Part shown: piece after piece, positions 13,644 to 25,859 of the stretch
How positions within the stretch are numbered: the first letter of the stretch is position 1
How the letters are laid out: each line of letters begins with the position of its first letter
Assembly (NCBI GenBank): GCA_022749755.1
Contig: CM040440.1
Coordinates: forward strand, 5,443,269-5,507,268
Reading direction: 5' to 3'
Source: Azadirachta indica
Taxonomy: Eukaryota; Streptophyta; Magnoliopsida; Sapindales; Meliaceae
Length of the DNA stretch: 64,000 nt
Notes under the pieces: model-generated
Told to the model about the DNA's origin: nothing
The model's database searches: none
Seen by the model: the letters and a program-made list of their open reading frames with translations, nothing else
Position numbers and translations under genes: made by a program

Positions 13644-15000
13644 TTTGTTGATAACTCAATTATGGATACAAAATAAAAATAAGAATGTTAATGCTTTGAG
13701 AAAAATAAAATAATGATTTAAATTATCATAATTTGTTGTTCATATCTATAGTTTATGAAATAAATGAATATGTATGTAAGTGAAATTAATGATAATTAAG
13801 AGGAGGACGAAATGTGATTGGAGAACGTGAAATACGTTAATGTGTTGAAACAAAAATTAGAAACGGAAAACGAAGATCACAAACACAATTTTCTTGAGGA
13901 TCCAACATCTGATTCATTGTCACTTTTCTTTTTCTTTTTCAATTTTTTAAGAAAAGAATAAATATCTGTCCAAAAGAAGAATGAAAATATGAAAATTTAT
14001 AAAATTGAGACGTCTTTTAATTGGATTCGGGTCAGTCAGATCATCACGAAATAACTTTACAACCCATGAAAATTAAAGAAGGTGGCCAAATACATGCACC
14101 ACGAGAAACACTATTCATCCACGCTTCTTCATGGAAACTACTCAGCATGTATCACTAGCAGACATCCACTGGTACCAAAAAATATATATAAAAAATTACA
14201 TCACAAATAAAATTTCGTCATTTGAAAAATTAACCAAAATTAATAATAAGGATTTACAGAAAAATTCATTTAAAAAAAAAAAAAGAGGCATAAAATCTAA
14301 TGTAAATATGTACTATTCAAACAACATATGAAACAAATATTCGAAGACGATTTTGAAAATTGAGAATTCAATGTCCCACACACAAACCAGGAAAAAAAAA
14401 AACAAAACACTGTACACGTGTGAATTGTGGTTGGTCCAAAGGCAACTAGTTTTTAGTCAAGGCTAGCTCATGAGAGCAATTACCATTACCCATCATCATC
14501 ATCATCATGTACCAACTTTGTAAAATTAATAAGCGATTTTCATGCCACAACTTTCTCCTACAAAAAACGCATATTCTTTCATAATATATATATATATATA
14601 TATATATATCTATTATATATTTTAATTTAAATTTATTTAACGTTGTTATATATTTATAAATATAAATAAGAATTTTATATATTATATGTATGGTCTTGTT
14701 TCTAATGATGAAGCCGCCTCCCATTTTCCACTAAAGCAATTTTTTTCCATTCCAATCAATCCATTGATGAAGCTATTTTCTTCCCCGTGGAAAATTTTCG
14801 TGCCGTCTACGACACCTTTATTATCCCATTATATATATGACTGTCGATTCTTCTATCTACATTCGTTAATGGTTTTTCTTAATTCCTGGATTCTGCCTGC
14901 TACCTATAGCTTAATTAATTTCAACCTTTTTGGAAACAAACTCTAGGTTTGATTCCTTCTTCTTTCTTGTTCTCTGTTTCGAGTGCTAGCTAGCTAGCTG
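10900..15000. other. Intergenic, AT-rich with simple repeats
   Basis: Follows the SDR 3' UTR. It contains A-runs at about 11514-11531 and 11764-11776, (AT)n at 12059-12076, a (CATG)n run at about 12123-12149, (GT)n/(AT)n at 13601-13640 and (AT)n at 14583-14610. No coding gene or recognisable mobile element is seen. The last ~200 bases include a TATA-like run (about 14830-14838) that may belong to the WRKY promoter. Confidence 0.55.
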
Positions 15001-15017
15001 CCGGGTGGATTGATCAC

Positions 15018-15105
15018 ATGGAAAACTATCAAATGTTTTTTCCTTGTTCATCTAATGGGCAGTCGGTTTATCCTGCAACAAATAATTGTTATGTAGCAAA
15101 CTCTG

Positions 15106-15137
<32 letters not shown>

Positions 15138-15863
15138 AACCATGGTTTTAGTCTTGAAGATCATAGCTCGTCAAGTGGGTTTTTGGGGTTGAAGACTCAG
15201 AATTTTGTACCGAAATTTACAGACGTTAAAGAACTTTCTTCCAGCGGAGGCTTTCCAGGGTCTGAGAAGGAGGAAAAATTAAGTAAAAAGAAGGGAGAAA
15301 AGAAGGTTAGGAAGCCCCGATTTGCTTTTCAAACAAGGAGCCACGTTGATATACTTGATGATGGTTATCGCTGGAGGAAATATGGACAAAAAGCAGTTAA
15401 AAACAACAAATTCCCAAGGTAATAAATTGATAATCAGTTGATATATATTATATATATATCAATTTACAACTCTCTCTTAATTGTTTCCCAGACTTTTTTT
15501 TTTATTGAATAATTTTCACAAATGTCTGATCTTATTAATGCATACTATATTATATTTGAATCAACATCATCCTTACTATTTCCTTACGGCTTAGCCGAAA
15601 AGTGAGATCTCACCAGATATTTTTTTTAGAAAAAATTAAAAAAAAAAAAAAAGAAAGAGAAACTGGTTGATCATGAAGGAGTTTTAGTTAGTACAATGTT
15701 CTAAATTTTCAGACTGCACTAGGGTTATGGATGTAGGACTGCAAGCAACTCTATATGCCCGTGCATTGGTTATATAAATCAGTTTTAGGGTTAATTAAGT
15801 ACTTCTCTTTAGGAAGATAAATAGAACTTGGAAAAGAGATTCTAGCTACATCAGTACAGTCTC

Positions 15864-15900
<37 letters not shown>

Positions 15901-16569
15901 GCAACAATTAAGGCACACAGCATGACTACCTGGTTTTAGTTTCTCCCGTTAGCGCTTAAAGTAAAAAATTATAACGTTTTTTAAAACTAAAAGCAATAAA
16001 AGTACATCTGGGGTTTGTATTCAAGACATAAATATCCAAAAAGCCAAATTGATTGATGAGATTTTAACTACAAGAAGCTAGTTAGCTACTTTTTCTATAT
16101 TTGTAGGCGACAACATCTGTATATATAACCCTAATCTAATATTGTATCCACCGTGAGATCATGTAGAGTACTCATAATAAATCATATATATAGGACTTGC
16201 TTAAAGCAAAAATTCCCAATCCCTGGATTAAATTGAAGCATATATGTATATATAAATTAATTAATTAATGTGAGTGAATTATATTACTTCATGAATTTAC
16301 GACCCTAGCTTTCAGAAATTGGTATTTAAAGACATATATATGTATACAATCTTTGGAGAGTAAAATCTATACATGTTTTGATGATTTGCAGAAGCTACTA
16401 TAGGTGCACTCATCAAGGGTGCAATGTAAAGAAGCAAGTTCAACGTCTAACAAAAGATGAAGGGATCGTAGTGACAACTTACGAAGGGATGCACACTCAT
16501 CACATTGAGAAGCCCACTGATAATTTTGAGCATATCTTGAGTCAGTTGCAAATTTATACTCCCTTTTGA
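15018..16569 (+). CDS. WRKY transcription factor, group IIc (WRKY75/WRKY24-like)
   Basis: Nuclear DNA-binding protein that recognises W-boxes (TTGAC). Two exons, 15018-15418 and 16392-16569, give 192 residues. The WRKY domain carries WRKYGQK at 119-125 and a C2H2 zinc knuckle with C139, C144, H168 and H170 (spacing C-x4-C-x23-H-x-H), typical of group II. The intron splits the Arg codon after KFP, the conserved position of the WRKY-domain intron. A Lys-rich stretch (about 84-100) precedes the domain and could be a nuclear signal. The C-terminal tail [15 protein letters not shown] is typical of the WRKY75/45/24/56 clade, whose members act in phosphate starvation, senescence and defence. An unusual run of ten His residues lies at 31-40. 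Which clade member this is cannot be decided here, so no symbol is given. Confidence 0.93.
15114..15136 (+). repeat. (CAT)n microsatellite coding for poly-His in WRKY
   Basis: An uninterrupted run of CAT codons inside exon 1, encoding His31-40. Trinucleotide slippage would change tract length without a frameshift, so length variation between alleles is likely. Confidence 0.8.
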
Positions 16570-16683
16570 TGAAGCCTAACTATGATTATCTCGAATCCAT
16601 CATAAATATTTTCAAAACAATTTGTATGCTTTTGTACTTATATATATGTCAATGCTTCTAGTACCAAAGATGCAATATAGTTA

Positions 16684-16720
16684 CAGCAGCAGCAGCAGCA
16701 GCAGCAGGCAGCAGCAGCTT
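16684..16720 (+). repeat. (CAG)n microsatellite in WRKY 3' UTR
   Basis: CAG repeats interrupted once by GGCAG, about 115 bases after the WRKY stop codon and probably in its 3' UTR. A simple slippage repeat. Confidence 0.75.
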
Positions 16721-16759
16721 TAGAATTTCTTTCTTAGATCTATCTAGCTATATATATGG

Positions 16760-19700
16760 AAATAATAAAAGTCTTTCTTCTCTGTAAAATATTTGGATGC
16801 AGAAGAATTATCCAATAGAAGCTTAAATTTCTTTAAAATTTTTTGGGTTATGTTATTGGAAATTAAATAATTGTATGTTATTATTATTGTTATTATTTTT
16901 GGGTGGTTAGACATGCATCTCAATTTATCATCAAGTGTTATTGGCATCAAAGTGTGACATTAACCCCTAATTGTTACACATTAGATAATCAATGACTTTA
17001 CTAATCATTCATCAATATAGTATTTTTATAATATTACTTATAATGACGATTGAAAAAATAGAGTATCTGCTACAACCATAAGAACGAGCAACCATCAGAC
17101 TTTTTATATAGTACATTAATTGAAATACAAATTTTATATTTTAATTTAATAAATGTAATATTACTCAACTAAAAAATAATAAATTGTAATATTGTTATAT
17201 ATATTTATATAGAGAGAGAGAGAGGCTGCCAAATAGCAGATCACTCGTGGAATTTAATTACAAGCTAGCATTAATGGTGTTGGGGGGTCATAATCAGAAA
17301 CCCCGAGAAAAGAATATTACATGCTATAAGCTGGTAATTTGAAAAAGCATTATTTTTGTTTCCTGAAGATGTGACATTCTAATGACATAGAAAGAAATAA
17401 CGCTAGCTAGTCACAATTATTTATGATCAGTTCCAAGAGCTTTCCAATGTAGATAAATATATATATATATATATATATATGCGATCACCTCTTTTTTCTT
17501 TTTCTTTTTCTTTTTAATGATAATGATATATTGATAATCATAATTCTGTATCTTCCCAAATATATGCCTCGGAAAATTAATACATTCATGAAACTGCTCA
17601 TTGTGGTAATTAAACTATCATTCTGAGTGTTAGGCATATTATTATAACAATAACTTCAACTTTTCAATAGAATTTTAATTTCACTATCAGTAAATTGGTA
17701 ATAATAAATCATATTATTCAAAAAAAAAAAAAAAAAACTTTCATTCTATTAAACAATAGACTTTTTATTCTAAAAAAAAAATATATATATATTTTTTATT
17801 TTATTGTTTCAAATTTACTTATTTACTTTCTCATATATTCATATATATTTTTTACTAGACTGCCTATTGTTAATACCTAATAGAACAACACTACTCATCT
17901 AAAATATTTCAAAACTCTGATTCAAGTGATATCATATTCATTTAATTTGAATGATAAAACGATATTATAATAAATTATGTTAGAAGTTGTAAAAATTAGT
18001 CATATATATGATGAATATTAATATCACAAACACAACATATGAGATAAGAAAATTTTGATAGATTTTCAAATTAGTAGTATGATGAATCTGTAATTAATCT
18101 GTTGTGTTTACGCTCAATTTCAATAAAACACATCAACAAAAATATTAAATAAACATTTGCTTTTATTAATATTTATTATCTACTTAAGACTTAAACTTAA
18201 TAGTGAATGCGACCTTCTTATTTGTTTGATGATCAGAAGAATTAATTGAAAACAACGTAACTTGCAGAAGGTTAAAGAGCTCCATGTTAGTATTTCATTA
18301 AATTTAAATTTCTGCGTAATTATTTAAATTAATCCTGCTACGTATTAATGTTTGTCAACAACAAAAATTCCTACCCCGATGACCAAAAATAAAACTGAAA
18401 ATAAATGTCTCTCTTCCACACACAACACACACGATTCCTTGTGATTGTGTGGTCATAAATATATCTGCGACTGTCATATTTCATAGAAGATTCAAACATA
18501 TAGTTTGCAATCTTTATTACAACTTTTCAGTTGACCAGAAAATAAAATCAATTAAAAATGGAATCCAATGAGAGTAGAAGTAGTGGTCCCAATGTGAATG
18601 AGTTTTTCTTCGATTAAGGGGGCGTGGTTACTCGTAATTCAAGCCACATTCTTGAATCATTACAAAGCAGCACCCATATTTTGACTGCTACCTTGTTCTA
18701 TTATTAATTATATACTTATATGTATATGCCTAACATTTTCAATTGCTTTCATTCCATAACTCACTGTTAATTAATTAATATATAATCACTTAGTTAATTA
18801 ATTAATTAATTAATATATACCATACAAGATATGTCTGCTTCAAAAACCGTGGAAATAATCAAGCAGTCCTAGAAATGCATCCACCTGAATGCTGATAGAT
18901 AGAAGAAAACAAAAGTAATTAAAAAAGAGTGTCAAATAAAATAAAAACACAATAACAATACATTTTAAATTGTGTACTGTATGTTGTAGCTTGCGTTGGA
19001 TAACTGTCAGCAGTGCCTAGCTGCTTCTAGCTCTAGACCATTGTTCCTCCGATCCTTTTTTTTTTTTTTTTTTCATGTATTGAATTATTAGTTATAGGTC
19101 ATTGTTACGAGAAATTTAAAGATAGAATCCTAAAATTTCTTATCGGTCTCTTTCTTTGAATTTCATTGTTAATTATTTTAACAAAAGCAAAAGCAGAGAG
19201 TAAACAGATGGTTCAAGGGAATAATCAATTTGTGAAAAGGAGAATGACTACTACTACTAATACACGACTTTGAAACTCTCCTACTTTGCTAAAAAGAACA
19301 GAAACACGAATGAAGAAAGCCTCAGCCGCACAAAACACCTGAGGGATGATGATGCATTTGAGCCACTTGGTGCACTTCAAACAAAATCACATTCAATTGA
19401 ATTCAATTCCTCTGGATCAGATGCTTTCTGCTGGATCTAATTTCTAACAGGTTAACAGGAGCAACAGAACTGGCATCGTGTTGCCAACACCCCTCTAATT
19501 TCTTATTGGGGTGGGTATTTGGCACCTGGTTTATAGTCATAGCTGCTGCACCAATATCCCATCTGCTTCGACATCCCATTCTCCAAATCCTAGGCCTGAA
19601 TATTTGTCTACTTAGAAAATTAAACCAAAAAAAAAAAAAAAAAAAGTCTCGGAGTTGGTTTCACTATAGCCAGAAGTCAAACATGTTGACGTTCAATATT

Positions 19701-20170
19701 TGGTTTATTTTCCTTGTTGCCGGCTGACTTATGGGCAGGACCCAAAACCTAGAAAACCTAATATTATCCCGAGTTGAGGATGATTTTTATTTTTTATGCT
19801 TATGGGGAGGGGAACGTGACAATCATAAAAAAGCGGCAATAATTTTGGTCGGTAGGTAGTGCGGTACATCAGCTCATACTGCTCCATGTAAACTTTTTGG
19901 TTGAAAGAAAACACTTCAGCTAAGAAAATGTCAAAAAAGTGAGCACAATATTCGGCTCAATGAAACTCAGACATATATTAAAGCCAGAGTGAGAATACAT
20001 ATTATTTATGATAAGTATGGGTTATTATTTGTAGTTACTTACATATCGATATTAGGATGCAAAAGTAACGAAAACAAATTTAAGCAATTTCTTTTTGCAA
20101 GCATAATCAAAATTTATTCTAAATAAACCATAAAAAAAAAAATTCACAAAAGTTACAAGATTAAACTACA
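16760..20170. other. Intergenic, no gene seen
   Basis: AT-rich sequence between the WRKY gene and the small membrane-protein gene. It contains (GA)n at about 17213-17224, (AT)n at 17457-17480, an A-run at 17720-17737, a (TTAA)n-like run at about 18795-18815, poly(T) at 19056-19073 and poly(A) at 19627-19645. The few open frames are short and have no recognisable motif. Confidence 0.55.
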
Positions 20171-20209
20171 AACTCTTAACGAACAATCCTCAGGCTCTCT
20201 ATCAAAACA

Positions 20210-21853
20210 TTAATGTTTCTCCTTTGGAACATCTTTCTCAGGAATCTTTGACTCCAGCTCCTTGGGCTTTGCATTCTCTGCAGCCCTGAAAGGAGATTCA
20301 GCAAATTCATCTTAATGCCACATATACTTACAACCCAAGCATTAATAAGATAAAAATCATTTGCCAAAATAAATGAAAAAATGTATACAGCGGCCTTTAC
20401 GCTATTCATGACAGGAATCAAATGCTAATAATTTAATGTCATCAAGAAGATGATGGGTATTTTTGGTACCACTCTACTTCTACTTAACTTTGAAAAAATG
20501 ACACTTAAATAAGGGTTGGTAACCTCTCACTTGAAGATTTGTATGTGTTTGCAATTAGTGATTCTATCCTGCAACAGTTGTCGCTGCAAAGCCACAGCCT
20601 CATCCCAAACATACTCGAAATCAAATTTTCACATAGAATTAGTCAGAATCACAAGTCAGAACCTTTAAGCTAAGAGGATTTTCTTTTTCTCACGCCAATC
20701 ATGAGAGGCAAGATTATTATGTCAAGCATTTACAAGCTATAACATGGTTTTGACAGATGAGTCCTCCATACTCTGCCAGATTTTAACAGCAGATTAATCC
20801 CCTCAGAAAAATTACTGTTGAGCACCTTGTATAAGAGTGATGGATGGATGACCACCTCAACACGATGGTCCATGTAAGTTCAAATTACAGAGACCTCAGG
20901 AATCCAAATCACAAGGAATTCTATGATTTCAATAATCAGTGATTCCATAAAGAAGCAAATGTGACAAAAAAAAATCAACGATTGCTGAAAGCTATCAAAT
21001 AACATCAAGAATGCTTCTATATAAGCATCTTCCACAGGATTGAAGCCATCAGCCAGACATGCTGCACTCAACATTATAGTCTTCTTTAGACCAAAGTTGG
21101 AAATAATTTGGTACAATCTCACTAGGTTGACGGTATGAGAAAACTACAGGAGAATTTGCTCCTACACGATAGTACAGCAGCCACCCCAGTTTAATTAGTC
21201 AATCACAGATATACTTGGAAGTTGCAAAATTACAACAACAATACAATTTTAGAATAGCCACTGATGCAGTAAAAATCCAAATTAACTAATAAGTTATTGT
21301 GTCCTGGCATGAAATTCTCTAACAATCAATGCCAACATGAAAAAAATGCATGTCCTTATATTTACAAATAATCTCAGATAATTTGGTTCTGCTAGATGCA
21401 GCAAAATATTATAACATTTAAACATTCGACAATTCAACTACTTAGGGTTCACTATAAGATTCCTCTAACACCATTTAATTCAACTCAATCAAAGGAAAAT
21501 CCCCTGGGATTTGCAGAAGTTACGACCTGTTAAACAGAAGAATATTAATCTTAACCTAACTAATTAAGTTCAAACATAAAATAATCCCCGGACAAATTAA
21601 AGATATCTAGCGTCACCACGAAATCCATTACCCCAATTACCCAGAAACCATATTCTATTTAACAAAGGAAATAAAAAAGAGAAAAAAAAAAAAGGAATTA
21701 CTTGGAGGCAGCTGTAGATTCTTCTTCTAGCCAATTGCGAATATGTTTAACGTTGCGTCTGAAAATAGCAGCCGATTGTTTAACGTCGCTTCTCAGTAGA
21801 AGAACCACAGCACTGACACCAGCCACTGTTAGTATGAAGTTGGTCAAAGCCAT
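20210..21853 (-). CDS. Small conserved-looking membrane protein, 75 residues
   Basis: Two exons, 21702-21853 and 20210-20285, join in frame across a 1.4 kb intron to a 75-residue protein. Residues 4-20 (FILTVAGVSAVVLLL) form one hydrophobic segment at the N-terminus. This is followed by a basic stretch (RRNVKHIRNW) and an acidic, Ala/Lys-rich tail ending in VPKEKH. The shape fits a signal-anchored or tail-exposed organelle or ER membrane protein. I do not recognise a named family, so no function is given. The ATG is the only one available at the 5' end, and upstream TGGGCY elements support promoter placement. Intact introns and a clean frame argue that it is real despite its size. Confidence 0.7.
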
Positions 21854-21974
21854 GTCTCTTTGTTTCTTCAATCAAAACGCTGTCTTTCCCTGATTTCGGT
21901 GTTGTTGCTAATTGCGATTGCGAGGGTATTGCCTTATTCAGAGTTTCGCTTCGAACAAAACGGTGCTCCCGGAT

Positions 21975-22031
21975 TGGGCTGTCTTGCGGATATATCGGCC
22001 TTCTATCTCGGCCCACTTGTAATCTTGGGCT
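21975..22031 (-). promoter_or_regulatory. Cluster of three TGGGCY (site II) elements
   Basis: TGGGCT at 21975-21980, GGCCCA at 22010-22015 and TGGGCT at 22026-22031 lie 120-180 bases upstream of the start codon of the 75-residue membrane-protein gene. Site II elements bind TCP factors and are frequent in promoters of housekeeping, ribosomal and mitochondrial protein genes. The role here is inferred. Confidence 0.45.
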
Positions 22032-22089
22032 TTTTTTTGTTACATGTTTTCATCCGCTTTTATTAAAAATTAAAGGGGGTGAAATTCCA

Positions 22090-25010
22090 CCCGCAATAAC
22101 CCCCTGTTTATTAATTTTTTTATAATTATAATTTTTTCATTTAAAAAAACATTTTTGACTACATAAATTTTAATTCTCTGCCTAAATAAAATCATATTTT
22201 TGATATATAAAATATTTAAAATCTAGATTGAAAAATATGCAACGAAAAAAATGTGAGAAGGAAAAAAAGTACTTTATTTTCATTTTTGAAAAATAAAATT
22301 TGTTGATAGATGATTTTTTTAAAAGGGTTGGTAGATGATTGTATGTGATAAAAATACTTAAAAAGTATAGAGGAGGCAATCACTAAATGTATTACTTTTA
22401 CAAAAGTTGAATAAATATCAACCAAATAAAATAAACTATTATAATTTATAAATATTAATTCAGAATAGAATTTTTTTTTTTTTGGTGTTATATGGGATTG
22501 ATTTTATAAAATACTATAATTTTAAGATTTAATGAGGTGTGTTAACAAATGAATAGATAAATGTTACATAAAATGTGGGTTAGATATTCCCAAAACTAAA
22601 ATAAGTTGATTTAATAAACCCATTTCATTATTTAAAAAATAAAATAATATTAGGTAGTTAGAAAATTGATGCTATTTATTTAACATTTATCCAAAAAATT
22701 TAATGTAATTTGGCTATGTGAGTAGGTAGTTAGCGAATGTTGAAATAAAAAATAATTAACTTAATATTATATATTACATGTATAATATATTAATATTATA
22801 TTCAAAATCTAATAAAAATCATAGAGTTTTGATTGAGTCAAGTATAATATCGTTCAGATATTTGCACTTAATTTAGAAAATGTTTACCTTCATGGAGGAG
22901 AAAAATTTATCTATATTCTAATATGATGAATCTTACTTAAAGTGGTAGTAAACCTATATACAATGAAATCTCACATAAAGTGAAAATTTTTCTTACCGTT
23001 AGTAAGGGTTAAAGCTTGCACCTCTTATTGAGAGATATTAGCTTCCGGCCACTTCGACTAAGCCTGAGTAGTTAAAAAAAAATACTAACTTGATTGATAA
23101 TGAATTTAGGGTACGAGGATTGCATTATTTCACTGTTTGGGATAAAAAAAAATTTAATATAACATTTGATGCGAAAAAAAATTAAAGAGACTGCATTGTA
23201 TTAAATTTAAGAATAATGCAATGCAGTCTCCTAAAATCTAACCCGTGGGAAAGGTGGAATTTTCGTTGGACTGTATTAAAAATTAATACTCTCTTTTCTT
23301 TTCAATTATCATCTCTTCTCTTTCAACTCTCTCATCTATCTCTTCTATTATCACATTACCAATATATCATTTTATTTGTGTGTACAAGTATATTTGGATA
23401 TTATTTTTATCAAGTACATGCTCAAGGACAAATAAAAAAACAAATATTATTATTATTATTATTATTATTTTTAAATGTAAGGGGAGTGAACAAAGCTTAA
23501 AGTATATATTTTTTTTATTCTTTACATGTCCCGCACTTGAACGCAAATAGCGCATCTAAGAAGTAATTTAATCTGTCACAATATTATTATTTGACAATTT
23601 TTATAACTTAAAAATTATATTAATTAAATAATTGGATATCTAAGGATTTGATAATAAATAAAATATCATTATTTAACTAATTTTAATAAATATTATATAT
23701 GTACAGTAAATTTATTTATTTAAGAATGTTAATAAATTGAACAAAAGATATTTATATATACTTAAATTTTTTAATTATATAATACAAATTAATAAAATTT
23801 ATAAACAGTGTATATGTTTAAATTATATACTTTTTTAAATTTATTATTAATAAATATTAATTTAATTTTAAAAAATAAAAATATTAATAAAATTGAATAC
23901 GTTACACCAAAAATAAGTTAATTTACAATTAGTCTAATACAATATTATCAAATATAGTTCAAAATTTCACTTAATTTATTTCAATATAATTTATTCCAGT
24001 TTGATCTAATCCATCTAAAATAATACAGTACAATACATACTTTCAAACTTACAATACATGTTAAACCCAACCCTTTATTTTGAAGGCATGTGAAAGGAGA
24101 ATTGATTTGATTTGATTTGATTTGAAATTGAATGGGTTGCCCAAAAGCCATCATGGGAATAACTTTTTAAATTTATGTCTCTAAATTCTTCGAAATGACA
24201 TCATATATAAATATATTTGAAAAACAATTATTAAGTTGAGGATTTGCGGTGCTTGTGTGTCAAGTAATCTTCAATTTTCTCGATTCATTGAATAATTCAA
24301 TTTGTCAAATCATAATTTGTTTGTTAGTTAGCCTCTTTCCATATATATAAAATATGTATATCATATATCAAAAGTAGAAAACATAAAAGAGCACATTCAT
24401 CAACAATTAATTAGATATTAGCATTAATTAAACAAATCAGGCTCCTTTTTTTCTTTTCTTTTTTTTTTCTATTTATTACATCCACAATTTCCACTCATTT
24501 ATAGAAAAATAATAATATATATTTGTTAATTGTGTTTGTATAATGTAATCATACTTGGGCTCAAGTTGTCATGTTTATTAAAATTAATATTAAAATCGAA
24601 TTTAACAAAAATATTAATTCATAACACAGAATCACGAGTATTAACTTGAATAATCTTAATTAAATGAAAGGGATGGAATTATATATATACATATACTTTT
24701 GTATTTTCAAAAGAAGCAACAAATTGAAAGACAATGAGACTACTTGTATTGTAATATATTATCCATATCCGAAATAACCATATAACAGCAAGATTTCTAA
24801 TTAATTACAAAACAACTAATAAATTATCATATATATGGAATTAACTGGTAATAAAATCTTAATGCTTAATTATAATATCTCCAGCCAATAACAATTTTTT
24901 TTTTTTTTTTTTTAAATTTTCTCTAAATAATTAAAACTGAGGAAAAATAATTTTGTAAAAAAAAAAAAAAAAAAAAACTGAAAGTGTGAAGCAAATAACA
25001 TATAATTCTC
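22090..25010. other. Intergenic, strongly AT-rich
   Basis: No coding gene seen. It contains a short perfect inverted repeat (23187-23198 with 23219-23230), an (ATT)n run at about 23446-23470, a (TTTGA)n run at about 24095-24125, and T/A homopolymers near 24896-24913 and 24958-24977. The remainder is low-complexity AT sequence. Confidence 0.55.
23187..23230. repeat. Perfect 12-bp inverted repeat with 20-base loop
   Basis: GAGACTGCATTG at 23187-23198 is exactly repeated in reverse complement at 23219-23230. It can form a hairpin in either strand. It may be a remnant of a MITE or a chance palindrome; no target-site duplication was recognised. Confidence 0.5.
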
Positions 25011-25164
25011 CATGTAGGCAGCTTTACCTGATTGACAAGAAGAAGATTATGAGACATCAACTCCTGAAAGTGTGAATAAATTAAATTAAAGATCATATCT
25101 CGGACAGATATAATAAATAAATAAATGAAGTAAATGGCAATTAAGAAATAAGATTAATGAAATT

Positions 25165-25262
25165 AATTCAGTGATATTGGCACGGCTCAATCAGACTAAA
25201 GAACTGATCAGACGCTGAGAGAGCAGCTTCGATCTGATTGAGCCATCCCAACATCCATATTA
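25165..25262 (-). ncRNA. MIR171: miR171 precursor hairpin
   Basis: Read on the minus strand, 25173-25193 is a canonical miR171 sequence (TGATTGAGCC then GTGCCAATATC). The shifted miR171b-type form, starting TTGAGCCG, lies at 25170-25190. The partner arm is at 25235-25255. The two 21-nt arms pair with one mismatch and two G:U pairs, and pairing continues about 8 bases into the loop side. The mature sequence is on the 3' arm, as in other MIR171 genes. On the plus strand the two G:U pairs would become A-C mismatches, so the minus strand is the functional one. miR171 guides cleavage of HAIRY MERISTEM/SCL6-type GRAS transcripts and so controls meristem and branching programmes. The locus lies in an intergenic region with its own promoter signals upstream. 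Confidence 0.9.
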
Positions 25263-25477
25263 TATCCTCCTCATTCCTTATCATCAATTCAATACCACTC
25301 CTCTCTCTCTCTCTTTCTCTGTGTGTGTGTGTGTTTGTGTATATATATTATTAGTTCGATTAATTAATTATTAAAACATATGTAATTAATAGACAAAACA
25401 ATTAATATCAATCAAGAAAATTTCCTTATGAAATAACTATGATTCATTTCAATAGCCATTCCACATCCCCCATCACG

Positions 25478-25510
<33 letters not shown>

Positions 25511-25599
25511 TACGAAAGTACTCATGCATGCGGTGGAACTGATCATCAGACGTTGCTTTTTACATAATAAAAGATAAAATGATTGATACAAACTGAAGA

Positions 25600-25660
25600 A
25601 GAGGAAGAGAAGAAGAAAAGGGAGAGAGAAGAAGAAGAAGAAGAAGAAGAAGAAGAAAGA
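25600..25660 (+). repeat. (GAA)n purine tract, a CTT-rich leader on the minus strand
   Basis: An AGA/GAA-rich tract that becomes a (CTT)n pyrimidine run in the direction of miR171 transcription. It lies between the putative TATA box and the hairpin, where such tracts are common in plant 5' leaders. Confidence 0.6.
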
Positions 25661-25812
25661 AGCGTGCAGGCTAGCTGTGGAATGATCGCATAATAATAAT
25701 AATAAGCAACAAAGATCAAAAGAAGAAAGAAAGGAGATGTATGTACAGGAATATTGACAGAAGAAAGAATTAATGAAGAATTAATGGTTAATTAGAACGT
25801 CCAAATCTTTTG

Positions 25813-25823
25813 CTTTATATAGG
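25813..25823 (-). promoter_or_regulatory. TATA box of the putative pri-miR171 promoter
   Basis: The minus strand reads CCTATATAAAG, a near-ideal TATA box. Transcription would then begin at about 25785, roughly 525 bases upstream of the hairpin, a usual distance for plant MIR genes. Inferred from position and sequence only. Confidence 0.5.
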
Positions 25824-25859
25824 AGACAAAAAAAAAAAACAATGAGTAATCTGTACATT

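Noticed and set aside
25165..25262. Plus-strand miR171-like sequence at 25235-25255 as the mature miRNA
   Set aside because: On the plus strand the arms pair worse (G:U pairs become A-C mismatches), and this sequence departs from miR171 in its second half. The exact canonical miR171 is on the minus strand.
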